DNA of 64,000 nucleotides from Sciscionella sediminilitoris (GCF_000737195.2 NZ_JALM01000081.1:1-64000), one strand, 5' to 3'. Counted from the stretch's first letter, positions 25,223 through 34,656 are shown. The notes: generated by a model from the sequence alone, not told the origin. Numbers and translations: made by a program.

Positions 25223-28159
25223 TCACCGCGGTCCGGCGCTCGTGTTGCCGGCAGTGGTGAGGTCGAGGACACCGTCGAGCCGCCCGTGTTCGCGCCGCGC
25301 CCGCTCGGCGTCCTTGCCGAACACGAGCTCCGCGCCGAGCTCGGCGGCCACCCGGGTGGCGAGCGCGCGACCGGTTTCGTCGGTGTCGGTGTCGACGAGG
25401 AACACCCGCCGCTCGCCCGCGCCGGACGGCAGCCCGATCCCGGCCGCGTGCGCACTCGGTTCGACCCAATAGCTCTGCTGGTCGAAGACGTAACCGGGCA
25501 GCGTGGTCTTCCGGGGTGCCCGGCCCGCGTGATAAGCGCCCCAGTCGATGTCCACTCCGGACAGCCAGAGCCGGCCAAGCGCCTCGGCGAGCATTTCGGT
25601 GTCCGTCCTCGGATCGGCTTCGCCGGGCAGTGAGGGCACCAGTTGTTCCCAGCCGGTACGGGAAAAGTCCGGATGGCCGCGGAACATCGAACCGAGCGAC
25701 TGGCCCGCGCCCAGTTCGACGAGCACCGTCGCGGGCCATTCGGTGGCCAACTGCCGGATCATCGTGGAGAACCGGACCGGCCGGCACATGTGCTCGGACC
25801 AGTAACCCGGATCGCCGAGCTGTGTGGCGGTGATCGGCTCGCCGGTGACGTTCGACAGATACGGCACATCCGGTGCCCGCGGATCCAGATTGGCACGCGC
25901 CCACGCGGTCAGTTCGGCCGCGACGGGGCGCAGCGCACGCGAGTGGAAGGCGTGCGTGGTACGCAGCGGGCGCGCCGGGACCCCGTTCTCGGCGAGCTTT
26001 CCGGTCAGTTCGGTGACGGCCTCGACCGGACCGGAGATGACGATCATCCGCGGGCCGTTCACCGCGGCCACCTCGATCCCCGAGATCATCGGCTCCCCGG
26101 CCACCTCGCGCAGTTCGGTGGCGGACAACGGGACCGCGGCCATGGCACCGGCGGGCAGGCGTGCGATCAGTCGTGCCCGGGTGGCGACGAGCCCGGTCGC
26201 CTCCTCCAGGGTGAGGCTGCCTGCCAAGGCCGCGGCGGCGAACTCCCCCACGCTGTAGCCCGCGAGCACTTCCGGCTCGATCCCCCAGGCCCGCAGCAGC
26301 CTGCCGAGTGCGTAACCGATCGCGAACACCCCGGGCTGCACCACGGTGGTGTCGGCGGATTCCCGGCCGGTCTCGCGGCCGAGCAACCGGGCGAGGTCGT
26401 TGCCGTTTCCGGCCCGTTCACCGACCAGGCTCGCGATCGGGTCGAAACCCAGTTCCCCGTGGAACAGAGCGGAGCATTCGTCGATCGCGGCGCGGAATTC
26501 CGGCTCGGTCCGGTAGAGGCCACCCGCCATGCCCGCGTACTGCTCGCCGACCCCGGCGAGCAGCAGCCCGGCCCGCCGCGGCCCGACCTCGGATGCCGCG
26601 GACACCCGGGTATCCGATCCCAGTGCGGTGGCCGCATCGTCCACAGTGGACACGACCGCCATCCGCCGGTGCCCGAACGCCTTGCGGCCGAACTGGAGCG
26701 TGTAGGCGACATCCGCGAGATCCGTCCACTCGGCCGAGGATTCGCGCAATCGCGCCGTCGCCGCATCGGTAGCCTCCGCCGTCCGTGCCGACCAGACGAG
26801 TACCTGGTGCGGCCGGGCCGGTGGACGGCCGGTTTCCCCGGGCATCGGTGCCTCCTGCAGCACCAGATGTGCGTCGGTGCCACCGAATCCGTACGCGGTA
26901 ACCCCCGCCAGCCGTGGGCGTTCGCCGCGCGGCCACTCGTCGAGCCCGGTCTGCACGGCCAGCCTGCCGTGTGCGTGCGCCAGCTGCTCGCTTGGCCGTT
27001 CGAAGTGGACGGCGGGGGCTCGTTTCTCGTGGTACAACTCGAGTGACGCCTTGAGGACCCGGGCGATCCCGGCCGCCTGGTTGATGTGCCCGGTGTTGCC
27101 GTCGGAAGCGCCGAGCGTGACCCGATCCACTCCCTCGACGTCGAACACCCGTTGCAGCGCGGACAGTTCGGCCGCGTCACCGAACGGTGTGCCGATCACA
27201 TCGCATTCGACGTGATCGATATCCTCCGGGCCGACCCCTGCGGCGGCCAGCGCCTGTTCGATCACCGCGGCCTGCCCGGGCACACCGGGCAGGTTGAACG
27301 CCCGGCGCCCCGCGGATCCCTCGTGGTTGACCGCCCATCCGCGCAGCACCGAGTAGATCCGGTCGCCATCGGCGAGCGCATCCTCCAGCCGTCGCATCAC
27401 GACCACGCCGAGACCGTTGCCGGGAACCTTGCCGTTCGCGCCGGCGTCCAGAACCCGGTTGACACCGTCCGGGGCGAGCCGGCTGCCTTCGTGGTAGAGG
27501 TAGCCCGGCAGCTGCGGAACCACGATCGACACCGCACCGGCGACGACCACATCGGACTCGCCGGTGAGCAGGCTCGTAGCGGCCTGAGCCAGTACGACCA
27601 GGGCGGTCGAACTACAGCTCTGCACGCTCATCGACGGCCCGCCGAGGTTCAGCGCGTAGGACAGCCGCGAGGCGATCAGATCCTTCTCGTTGATCTGCAT
27701 CAACTGGTCCGGCCCGACCGCACGGGTTATCTCGTCGTTCGCCAGAAGATTGGTGAGCAGATAGGAACTGGGTGCGCCACCGGCGAACACACCGACAAGA
27801 CCGTCGAGACGGTCCGGGTCGATCCCGCCGTCCTCCAAAGCGTGCCAGGCGCATTCGAGGAACAGCCGGTGCTGCGGGTCGAGTAGTTCGGCCTCGCCGC
27901 GGTCATAACCGAAAAAGGCCGCGTCGAACCGATCGATACCGGGCAGCACACCGGCGGCCGGGACGAACGCCGGATCATCGGCGAGCTCGGCCGGGACCCC
28001 CGCGGTCCGCAGTTCCTCCCGCGTCATCCGGGTGATCCCGTCCCGCCCCGCGCACAGCTGTGTCCAGAACGCGGCGAGATCGGGCGCACCGGGCATGTTG
28101 CCGGCCATACCGACGATCGCGATATCGCCGACGCTTTCCTCGTCCTCCGCAGTAGTCAT
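25223..28159 (-). CDS. Stand-alone KS-AT polyketide synthase protein with altered KS active site
   Basis: A 978-residue didomain: KS (about residues 10-430), AT (about 560-860), then a ~60-residue tail that looks like the start of a ketoreductase structural subdomain and stops. There is no ACP. In the KS, nucleophile C182 (SVQSCSSTAL) and the second His (H358, SDGNTGHINQAAG) are kept, but the first His of HGTGT is replaced: VECDVIGTPFGD gives D320. The loss should impair decarboxylative condensation. The AT looks active and malonyl-type (GYSVGE serine elbow, HAFHS motif). It probably acts on a carrier encoded elsewhere and may handle a diaminopropionate-derived unit, since the SbnB and SbnA genes follow on the same strand. 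The ATG at 28159 is chosen for GGAAGG 7 nt upstream; an in-frame extension to 28588 lacks family homology. Confidence 0.85.
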   Translation of the reverse strand: MTTAEDEESVGDIAIVGMAGNMPGAPDLAAFWTQLCAGRDGITRMTREELRTAGVPAELADDPAFVPAAGVLPGIDRFDAAFFGYDRGEAELLDPQHRLFLECAWHALEDGGIDPDRLDGLVGVFAGGAPSSYLLTNLLANDEITRAVGPDQLMQINEKDLIASRLSYALNLGGPSMSVQSCSSTALVVLAQAATSLLTGESDVVVAGAVSIVVPQLPGYLYHEGSRLAPDGVNRVLDAGANGKVPGNGLGVVVMRRLEDALADGDRIYSVLRGWAVNHEGSAGRRAFNLPGVPGQAAVIEQALAAAGVGPEDIDHVECDVIGTPFGDAAELSALQRVFDVEGVDRVTLGASDGNTGHINQAAGIARVLKASLELYHEKRAPAVHFERPSEQLAHAHGRLAVQTGLDEWPRGERPRLAGVTAYGFGGTDAHLVLQEAPMPGETGRPPARPHQVLVWSARTAEATDAATARLRESSAEWTDLADVAYTLQFGRKAFGHRRMAVVSTVDDAATALGSDTRVSAASEVGPRRAGLLLAGVGEQYAGMAGGLYRTEPEFRAAIDECSALFHGELGFDPIASLVGERAGNGNDLARLLGRETGRESADTTVVQPGVFAIGYALGRLLRAWGIEPEVLAGYSVGEFAAAALAGSLTLEEATGLVATRARLIARLPAGAMAAVPLSATELREVAGEPMISGIEVAAVNGPRMIVISGPVEAVTELTGKLAENGVPARPLRTTHAFHSRALRPVAAELTAWARANLDPRAPDVPYLSNVTGEPITATQLGDPGYWSEHMCRPVRFSTMIRQLATEWPATVLVELGAGQSLGSMFRGHPDFSRTGWEQLVPSLPGEADPRTDTEMLAEALGRLWLSGVDIDWGAYHAGRAPRKTTLPGYVFDQQSYWVEPSAHAAGIGLPSGAGERRVFLVDTDTDETGRALATRVAAELGAELVFGKDAERARREHGRLDGVLDLTTAGNTSAGPR

Positions 28160-28563
28160 GGCCTGCCTTCCGATCCGGCTCGGGTGCTGGCGCCCGCTGG
28201 GCACCGGAGATGATGCCCGCCGCTCCGGGCCGCGAAACCGAACATCGCCTTGCCCCTTTCCACAGGCCACCCACTCCGCGGTAACAACGGCACGCAAGCA
28301 TGTCCGAATAGCACACATAACAGCGCGATGACCGTATTCGGCCACAACACCGCGAAATCGGATCACGGCCAAAAAATGGCGAGCCTGCAAAATACGAACA
28401 TTCATCCAGATTCGGACATTTCCCCGGTTTGTCGTCATCGGCGTGTGCCACTGATGACTCGGTGGCAAATTACCGGTGCGAATAGGCCAGGTGGGCGACT
28501 TTCCTGGCCACGACCGGGCCGCGCCGGTACCGTACGGCCCGAATGACGAGAGGGGGCCGGTTC
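28160..28563. other. 404-bp divergent intergenic region, right edge of the polyketide cluster
   Basis: A less GC-rich gap between the KS-AT gene (minus) and the helicase (plus). It must hold both promoters. TCCGAAT and ATTCGGA elements occur at about 28302, 28333 and 28410 but without regular spacing. No gene is supported. It is the likely right boundary of the polyketide cluster because unrelated genes follow. Confidence 0.5.
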
Positions 28564-31500
28564 GTGGTTGCTGATTCCCGCGCAGCACGAATAGTGCGAT
28601 TCTGGCGGGCGGTGGAGATGTTCAGCCCGCAGACTATCCCACAACTCAGTCCGTCACCTGTCCGCGCCGAGGCTTCGGAAATCGTGCTCGATCTCGCCGC
28701 CGATCAGCTGCCCCCTTGGGATCCCGAGCACTGGATCGCACGCCGACGCTTGCCTCGGGGGAAAGTCTGGCAATTCAGTGTATACGGTGGCATCTTCAAG
28801 CTGGCCGCGGTCCGGGACACGCTGATCGAGGTCTTCGGGGAAAGCAACCCGGTTATCGAACGGATAACCGGAGACAGTGCGCTGTTCGCGTTCACCCTGG
28901 ACGGGACCGGATCACTCCTCGCTGATTCGGCGACCCTGTCCGCTTGTTGCTGGGCGATCGGCCGGCTCGGTTCACCCGGCCCGGGCTCCGCGAACTGGCT
29001 GGAGGGCTTCGAGTCGGAAGAACGCCAGTTCGTGGCGGCCCTGAATCGACTGACACCATCTCCGGGCCACAGCCAGGAGATGCGGCAATTCGCGTCCGAG
29101 ACGAACGGGACCTCGACCGGAAAGCTCACGGCTGCGACCGGCGAGGCGCTGCGCACCGGCGCCACGGAGAGCACGAAGGCGGCGACCTCGGCGATTCTCG
29201 GCTCGGTACTCGGCCCGGTGCTCGGCGGGATCGCCGCCGCCGTTGCCGCGAAGTTCGTGGAGAAAATGCTCTCCCGAAACACCGCCGGGACGCTGACCCG
29301 GTCAGAGGTGAGGACGGAACAGGGCGCATCGAGCCCCCGGAGCACCGAGCTGAGCGTGCCCCCTTCGTGCATGACGGCTCAGCTACTCGATGACTTCGTG
29401 ACCGCTCTTGTCCGTGCCTTCGATCTGAGCGAATCCCTTGGCCCGAGCGGTATCCGGGTGAAATGCACTCAGGTACGCGACACCACGGCGGACGAGGCGA
29501 ACGAACAGAACTTCCTGAACAGTTTTCTCAGTGACGACCTACGCGACATTGAGGACGCGGTCCGCTCGGGTGCCGCCGGCGCGGGCCTCCTGTCCTATCT
29601 CGCGGAAACGGGCCGCGCTGGGCGCATCGACGTCCGCGCAGCCCCGGCCGCGCTCCTCGCCGGTGTCGCACCGCGGCGGATCCCGGGTGGGCGCTGGCCT
29701 AGTGCCTTGGCCAAGCCGCTGGCGCTCAGCCAGCAGTTCGCGGTGAACGAGGTCATGGCCGAGCTCGGTTCCGGGGCCGGGATCTTCGCGGTGAACGGTC
29801 CTCCGGGAACCGGGAAGACGACCATGCTGCGGGATGTCATCGCGAGCATCGTGGTCGAACGGGCCCGAGCGATCGTGGGTCTGCGGCTCAGCCATCCGGT
29901 GCACGCATTCGGTGCCGAGGTCCAGCAACTGCGCACCGAGAAGTGGACCGCATCGGTGTACGCGCCACGCCCCGAACTGACCGGGTACGAGGTCATCGTC
30001 GCGACCACCAGTAACAAGGCCGCCGAAAACATCACCGCGGAGATCCCCGGTGCGGATGCGGTGGAACGCACCGAAGACGTGGCGGCGGCTGACTACTTCA
30101 CCGAGCTGGCCGGTCATGTGCTCGAAGCACCCGCATGGGGACTCGTCGCGGCGACCTTGGGCAAACGCAGCAACACGAGCAGGTTCGCCAAACGATTCTG
30201 GTGGGGGCGGCCCCAGTCCCACCCTGACGCCGAGAACCCGGCGGAGCAAATACCGGGGATGCAAAGAATTCTCAAGCAGGCAAGTGCCGAACCCATGACC
30301 GCGGACACCTGGGCCGAGGCGGTCCGCCGGTTCACCGAGGCGGAGGCTGAGGTCGAACGGCTCACCGCGCAACGCCAGCAGGTCGCCGACGCGGTCAACG
30401 AACTGCATGCATGGCAACGGCAACTGGGGGCGCTCGAGGACACGATCCGGCGATCGCGGTCCGACTGCGAAACAGGCCGCGCTTCGGTCACCGCGGCCGA
30501 AGCACAACTCGGACGGGCCACCCGGCAACGGCAGATGCTCGAAGCACAGTACCAACAGCATCGTGCCGGCAAGCCGGGATTCTGGGCTGCGTTGTGGTCC
30601 CGGCGTCGTGTCGTACATGACTGGCGCACCCAGAACACACTGCTCGTCGGCCTGCGCAAGCAGGCGAGCCACTACCTCGAACAGGTCCAGTACGAGGCCG
30701 AGCAGGCCAGGTCGGCTCATGCCGAGGCCCTCACGCAGTGCCGGCGACACGAAGACGCGCTGGCCGAGGCCCATCGCCAGATCGTCGCCCTCCGGAAACG
30801 GATCGAGGCCGCGGGAGCACGCTGGCCCGGCTCGATACCTCCGCAGGACGCCGAACCCGACGAGGACCGCTTCCAGCTCTGCGCTCCGTGGGCCGACCAG
30901 GAATTCACCGCCGCGCGGAACACCCTGTTCCTCGAAGCGCTGCGCCTGCACAAGGCATTCGTGCTCGGAGCGGAGCCCCGGCTCTGGGGCAACCTCCGGG
31001 TGATGATGGCCGTACTCCAGGACGGCCAGGCCATCGAACCGTCTGCTCTCGAGGCGGTGTGGCGGTCGCTGTTCCTCGTCGTGCCGGTCGTCTCGACCAC
31101 GTTCGCCGCGTTGCCCCGGCTCTTCCGGGGGCTCACCGAGGAGACCTTCGGCTGGCTCTTCGTCGACGAGGCGGGACAAGCCACCCCGCAGCAAGCCGTC
31201 GGCGGTATCTGGCGTGCCCGGCGCAGCGTCATCGTCGGTGACCCGCAGCAGCTCGAACCCATCGTTTCCCTGCCGCTGTCCGCGCAACACGCCTTGCGCG
31301 AGCACTATCGTATCTCCACGCAATGGACGCCGGAGAACACGTCCGCCCAGCAGATCGCCGATCGGCTGGCCTGCTACGGCACGACACTGGCCGGTCCCGG
31401 CGATGAACGGCCGAAATGGGTGGGTTCGCCGTTGCGAGTACACCGGCGCTGCGATGAGCCGATGTTCGAGGTATCGAACAAAATCGCTTACAACGGTGCC

Positions 31501-32016
31501 CTGATGATTCATGGCACCCATGAACGCGGTTCGTTCCCCGGCGTGAACTCCTGGATCCACGTCCCGTCCGGGCAGGCCGATGGACACTGGGTTCCGGCCG
31601 AGGGGCGCGCGCTCGAACAGTTGCTGAGCCGGCTCGAAGCGTGGGACATCGCACCCGGGGACATCCGAATTCTCAGCCCGTTCCGGCGCGTCGTGCGGGG
31701 AATCAAGAGGATCGCCGCCGCGCACTACGGCTGGGCCTTCGCCGACACGAATGTCGGCACCGTGCACACCGTGCAAGGCCAAGAGGCGGACGTGGTGATC
31801 CTCGTTCTCGGAACCGAGCCCCACAACACCCGAGCCCGGGAATGGGCCGCCGCGAAACCGAATCTGCTCAATGTCGCCGTGTCCCGGGCCAAACGACGCC
31901 TCTTCGTGATCGGCGACCACGACAGATGGCGGAACCTGGATCATTTCAACGTTTTAGCGGACGTGCTGAAAGTGGAGACCCCGTACCCCGACCCCCAGCC
32001 CGGTGCCCGGACCTAA
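28564..32016 (+). CDS. Superfamily 1 (UPF1/DNA2-like) helicase with glycine-zipper segment and coiled coil
   Basis: A 1150-residue SF1B-type helicase. Walker A is NGPPGTGKTTML (about residue 412), motif II is LFVDEAGQATPQQ (about 867), motif III is GDPQQLEPI, and the C-terminal helicase motif is NVAVSRAKRRLFVIGDH (about 1103). Between motifs I and II lies a charged, heptad-rich stretch of about 200 residues, a predicted coiled coil. About residues 208-232 form a strongly hydrophobic glycine-zipper stretch (ILGSVLGPVLGGIAAAV), unusual in a helicase. The GTG at 28564 is chosen because GAGAGGGGG lies 7 nt before it. It is isolated between unrelated gene sets and contains a TTA codon near 31953. 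RNA/DNA remodelling or phage defence are possible; function is unknown. Confidence 0.8.
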   Translation: MVADSRAARIVRFWRAVEMFSPQTIPQLSPSPVRAEASEIVLDLAADQLPPWDPEHWIARRRLPRGKVWQFSVYGGIFKLAAVRDTLIEVFGESNPVIERITGDSALFAFTLDGTGSLLADSATLSACCWAIGRLGSPGPGSANWLEGFESEERQFVAALNRLTPSPGHSQEMRQFASETNGTSTGKLTAATGEALRTGATESTKAATSAILGSVLGPVLGGIAAAVAAKFVEKMLSRNTAGTLTRSEVRTEQGASSPRSTELSVPPSCMTAQLLDDFVTALVRAFDLSESLGPSGIRVKCTQVRDTTADEANEQNFLNSFLSDDLRDIEDAVRSGAAGAGLLSYLAETGRAGRIDVRAAPAALLAGVAPRRIPGGRWPSALAKPLALSQQFAVNEVMAELGSGAGIFAVNGPPGTGKTTMLRDVIASIVVERARAIVGLRLSHPVHAFGAEVQQLRTEKWTASVYAPRPELTGYEVIVATTSNKAAENITAEIPGADAVERTEDVAAADYFTELAGHVLEAPAWGLVAATLGKRSNTSRFAKRFWWGRPQSHPDAENPAEQIPGMQRILKQASAEPMTADTWAEAVRRFTEAEAEVERLTAQRQQVADAVNELHAWQRQLGALEDTIRRSRSDCETGRASVTAAEAQLGRATRQRQMLEAQYQQHRAGKPGFWAALWSRRRVVHDWRTQNTLLVGLRKQASHYLEQVQYEAEQARSAHAEALTQCRRHEDALAEAHRQIVALRKRIEAAGARWPGSIPPQDAEPDEDRFQLCAPWADQEFTAARNTLFLEALRLHKAFVLGAEPRLWGNLRVMMAVLQDGQAIEPSALEAVWRSLFLVVPVVSTTFAALPRLFRGLTEETFGWLFVDEAGQATPQQAVGGIWRARRSVIVGDPQQLEPIVSLPLSAQHALREHYRISTQWTPENTSAQQIADRLACYGTTLAGPGDERPKWVGSPLRVHRRCDEPMFEVSNKIAYNGALMIHGTHERGSFPGVNSWIHVPSGQADGHWVPAEGRALEQLLSRLEAWDIAPGDIRILSPFRRVVRGIKRIAAAHYGWAFADTNVGTVHTVQGQEADVVILVLGTEPHNTRAREWAAAKPNLLNVAVSRAKRRLFVIGDHDRWRNLDHFNVLADVLKVETPYPDPQPGART

Positions 32017-32241
32017 GCTATTGTCCGCCGGTTTCGGATCGGGGTGTTCCTCCTCGGCCCGGCCCGCCGACGCCGCTCGCGGGTTCGGTCCGCTGGCAAC
32101 AGACCATCGACGCCTCGTCACCCTCGCTCCCCGCGAAGGGACAGCGGGCCTTCGCTTCGGGACGGTGTCCGATCGGTTCGGACGGACTTCACTGGGATTA
32201 CCGGAGCCAGCCGCTCCTCGATGTGTTCCTCCCCGAGGGGG

Positions 32242-32913
32242 CTACAGCTCGGCCGGGTCCCGGCGCAGCGTGACCTCGCGCCCGGACCCGGTGCGCACCG
32301 TCACCGCGTGCACGCCCGGCCTACCGGGCACGATCGCGAGCGGCAACCGGTCGACGGTCTCGGCACCGATGTGCTCAGCCAGTTCCCCGGTGTCGGCACC
32401 GATCTCCAGCCGGGTGACGGCCGCCCCGCGCTCACCGTGTCCGGTCAACCCGCGATCCGGGTTGGTGGCCGGATCCGCGCGGTAGAACCAGTTCGGTAGT
32501 CCGCGGCGCCAGCAGGTGTCGAGCGCGCGGCCGGGCCCGGGCGCGGTGGTGATGACGCGCTGGGTTCCGTCAGGCTGCACGCGGCCGGGCACCCGCGCCA
32601 CCTCACCACCGAGCCGCTGCGCGACCGCGGTCATCTCCTCGAGGGTGTCGGCGCGCAGGCTCCAGAACATCCATCGGTCGCCGTCCGCTACGACCCGGTC
32701 GAACCACGCGACCTCCGGTTCCTGCTCGGCTGCGGGGACGGTGACCGCCTCGACCTCCAGATAGGCGTCCCCGCCGAGCGGAAAGATCGTGTTCGCGATA
32801 CCGGCGGCGAACGCGCCACCGTCGTAGTAGGCGAGCCCGGTTTCCGCATGAATCCTGCGGACCCCGTCGGCCAGGTCGCGGACACCGAGACAGAGATGAT
32901 CCAGCCGAAACAC
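32242..32913 (-). CDS. Glyoxalase-like (VOC) family protein
   Basis: A 223-residue protein starting with a VOC-type strand and His (FRLDHLCLGVRDL), typical of glyoxalase-like metal-dependent proteins with paired beta-alpha-beta modules. It is the last gene of a minus-strand catabolic run, 17 bp after the amidohydrolase. The GTG at 32913 is preferred because AGGAAAGGGG lies 4 nt before it; a GTG at 32934 would overlap the upstream stop but has no ribosome site. Members act as ring-cleavage dioxygenases, isomerases or lyases; the substrate here is not evident. The 225 bp between its stop and the convergent helicase stop hold no supported gene. Confidence 0.7.
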   Translation of the reverse strand: MFRLDHLCLGVRDLADGVRRIHAETGLAYYDGGAFAAGIANTIFPLGGDAYLEVEAVTVPAAEQEPEVAWFDRVVADGDRWMFWSLRADTLEEMTAVAQRLGGEVARVPGRVQPDGTQRVITTAPGPGRALDTCWRRGLPNWFYRADPATNPDRGLTGHGERGAAVTRLEIGADTGELAEHIGAETVDRLPLAIVPGRPGVHAVTVRTGSGREVTLRRDPAEL

Positions 32914-32930
32914 GTCGCCCCTTTCCTGAT

Positions 32931-33908
32931 TCACACCGGAATCGGCTCGTCGAAGCCGAACAGCGCCGGCGCGTTGCCGTAAAGAATCGTCCCGATTTCC
33001 CGTTCGGACAACCGGGATTCCTTGACGTACTCGAACGTCCGCGCATAGGACTCGACCGTCAGCAATGCCGGGAAGTCGCTCCCGGGCACGAGATGATCGG
33101 CGCCGAAGGCCTCGCAGGCACATCGGAGGGCGGCCTGCGAACCCCATCCGACGGTGTCGTAGTAGAGGCTGCGCGCCATCGTGCTCGGCGGGGCGAGCAG
33201 GTCCGGGGTGTTCGCCTGGGCATCGAGCCGGGACAGTTGCATCGGAATCAGACCACCCAGGTGCGCAATGATGATCTTGATGTCCGGGTAGCGAACCGGG
33301 ATGTTCCGCTTGATCAACTGGAGCACGATAGCGGTGTCCTCCAGGGAGGCCCCGGCCGCCGTCGTGAAGCCGTAGTCGTTGATCAACGGTGAGCAGATGC
33401 CGTTCTGGCAGGGATGGAAGAAGAGGGTCGTTCCGCGCGCGTTCATTTCCTCGTACAGCGGCTCGAATTCCTCTTCGGCCGTGGAACGGTCGAACACGGA
33501 ACAGCTGAGCGCGACCCCGGCCATGCCCAGCTCGTCCAGGCCGCGCCGCATTTCCTCGAGGGAGGCTTCGACATGCGGCAGGGGCAGCGAGACCAAGGAG
33601 GAGAATCGGGCGGGACGGGAATCGGCCAGCTCACCATAGCTGTCGTTGAGCAACCGGGCCGTTGTGACCGCTGTTCCGGGCTCCCGCGCGTACGGCGCCA
33701 TACTTCCGGGAGAGAGAACCTGCCGTGCCACCCCCGCTTCGTCCATCATGTCGATGCGCTGATCGATCATCCCCGGCTCATCGGACATCGCCGCGAACGC
33801 CCGGCGTGCCTCCGGCGCCAAGCCCGGCCGATACGCAGCGGGCAGGAAATGGGCGTGCACATCGACGATCCCCGGCGCCCGCCGTGTCCCGGACACGAGC
33901 TCTGACAT
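32931..33908 (-). CDS. Amidohydrolase-2 family protein (ACMSD-like decarboxylase/hydrolase)
   Basis: A 325-residue metal-dependent amidohydrolase of the aminocarboxymuconate-semialdehyde decarboxylase group. The metal-binding HxH is in IVDVHAHFLP near the N-terminus, a further metal/catalytic His is in KIIIAHLGG, and the C-terminal aspartate is in VPGSDFPALL. Family members cleave C-C bonds of small carboxylates or hydrolyse cyclic amides and lactones. The ATG at 33908 has GGGAGGG 5 nt before it. A large inverted repeat 25 bp upstream is a likely TetR operator. With the VOC gene, the MHS transporter and the racemase-like enzyme it suggests uptake and breakdown of an aromatic or dicarboxylic acid. 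Confidence 0.82.
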   Translation of the reverse strand: MSELVSGTRRAPGIVDVHAHFLPAAYRPGLAPEARRAFAAMSDEPGMIDQRIDMMDEAGVARQVLSPGSMAPYAREPGTAVTTARLLNDSYGELADSRPARFSSLVSLPLPHVEASLEEMRRGLDELGMAGVALSCSVFDRSTAEEEFEPLYEEMNARGTTLFFHPCQNGICSPLINDYGFTTAAGASLEDTAIVLQLIKRNIPVRYPDIKIIIAHLGGLIPMQLSRLDAQANTPDLLAPPSTMARSLYYDTVGWGSQAALRCACEAFGADHLVPGSDFPALLTVESYARTFEYVKESRLSEREIGTILYGNAPALFGFDEPIPV

Positions 33909-33933
33909 CGCGACCCTCCCACGACAGTTACCA

Positions 33934-33966
33934 AACAAGTGTTCGGAGACTTACTGAACACATGTT
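33934..33966. promoter_or_regulatory. Predicted TetR operator upstream of the amidohydrolase
   Basis: Arms AACAAGTGTTC (33934-33944) and GAACACATGTT (33956-33966) form an inverted repeat with 10 of 11 paired positions and an 11-bp spacer. It lies in the gap between the TetR gene and the amidohydrolase gene it probably controls. Confidence 0.6.
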
Positions 33967-34021
33967 AGGTGACTTGCGAAGGGTTGTCCAGCGGGACGAA
34001 CCGGGGAGAAAGTGCCGTGTT

Positions 34022-34630
34022 TCAGGCGAAAACCAGCGAAAGGAACTCGTCGACGAACGAGGTCACGGAGTCCATATCGGCGTGCTTGGCGGAGTTCTGA
34101 AAGAGGACGACCCGGCCATGCGCGCCGACGAACGCGATCACCGCGGCTCGCCGCGCGGATACCCGGAGCGCGATCCCATCCGCTTCGCAGTGCGCGAAAC
34201 CGTCCACGAGCAGGTCGATCACCTCGGCCAGCGGCCCGGTCTGCCCGGTTCGCGGCGGCCCACCGGCCGTCATCAGCCGGTAGTGCCCCGGATTGTCCAT
34301 CGCGAACCGGCACGAGGCGTGCAGCATCGCCCGCACACGGCCCGCCGCATCGCCGGTGTCCACGCGGTCCCTGGCCGCCATCATCGCGGTGTGCAACCGG
34401 GCGAACTCGTAGTCGGTCAGGCCCGCGACCAGCGCGGCACGATCGGTGAAGTGCTGGTAGATGCTGGCCGGTGCGATATCGGCCGCACGGGCCACGCCGC
34501 GGATGGTCAGCCCGTCCTCCCCATCGAGCCCGGACAGCAAGCGGCTGGCCGCGGCCAGGATCTCCCCGCGCAGCCGTTCACCCTCCCCCCAACGGTTGCG
34601 CGTGCGCGGAGCACCGGCTTTCTTCGACAC
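34022..34630 (-). CDS. TetR/AcrR family transcriptional regulator
   Basis: A 202-residue TetR-type repressor. The N-terminal HTH is clear: ILAAASRLLSG then LTIRGVARAADIAPASIYQH. The ligand-binding C-terminal half resembles the TetR_C_33/WHG-like group. It starts with GTG at 34630 after an AGGA site and lies between the MHS transporter and the amidohydrolase on the same strand. The palindrome at 33934-33966, downstream of it and in front of the amidohydrolase, is its most likely operator, so it probably represses the last two genes until a substrate or intermediate binds. Confidence 0.88.
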   Translation of the reverse strand: MSKKAGAPRTRNRWGEGERLRGEILAAASRLLSGLDGEDGLTIRGVARAADIAPASIYQHFTDRAALVAGLTDYEFARLHTAMMAARDRVDTGDAAGRVRAMLHASCRFAMDNPGHYRLMTAGGPPRTGQTGPLAEVIDLLVDGFAHCEADGIALRVSARRAAVIAFVGAHGRVVLFQNSAKHADMDSVTSFVDEFLSLVFA

Positions 34631-34656
34631 GCACCCATTCCTACCAGCCGGCCCGG

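Noticed and set aside
25223-25420. Ketoreductase domain at the end of the KS-AT protein
   Set aside because: Only the start of a structural subdomain is present; no NADPH loop or catalytic Tyr, and the frame stops.
28302-28418. TCCGAAT/ATTCGGA elements as a regular operator array
   Set aside because: Spacing is irregular and the elements are short enough to be chance.
32017-32241. Possible gene remnant between the helicase and VOC genes
   Set aside because: One frame reads fairly protein-like but has no start, ribosome site or recognised family in 225 bp.
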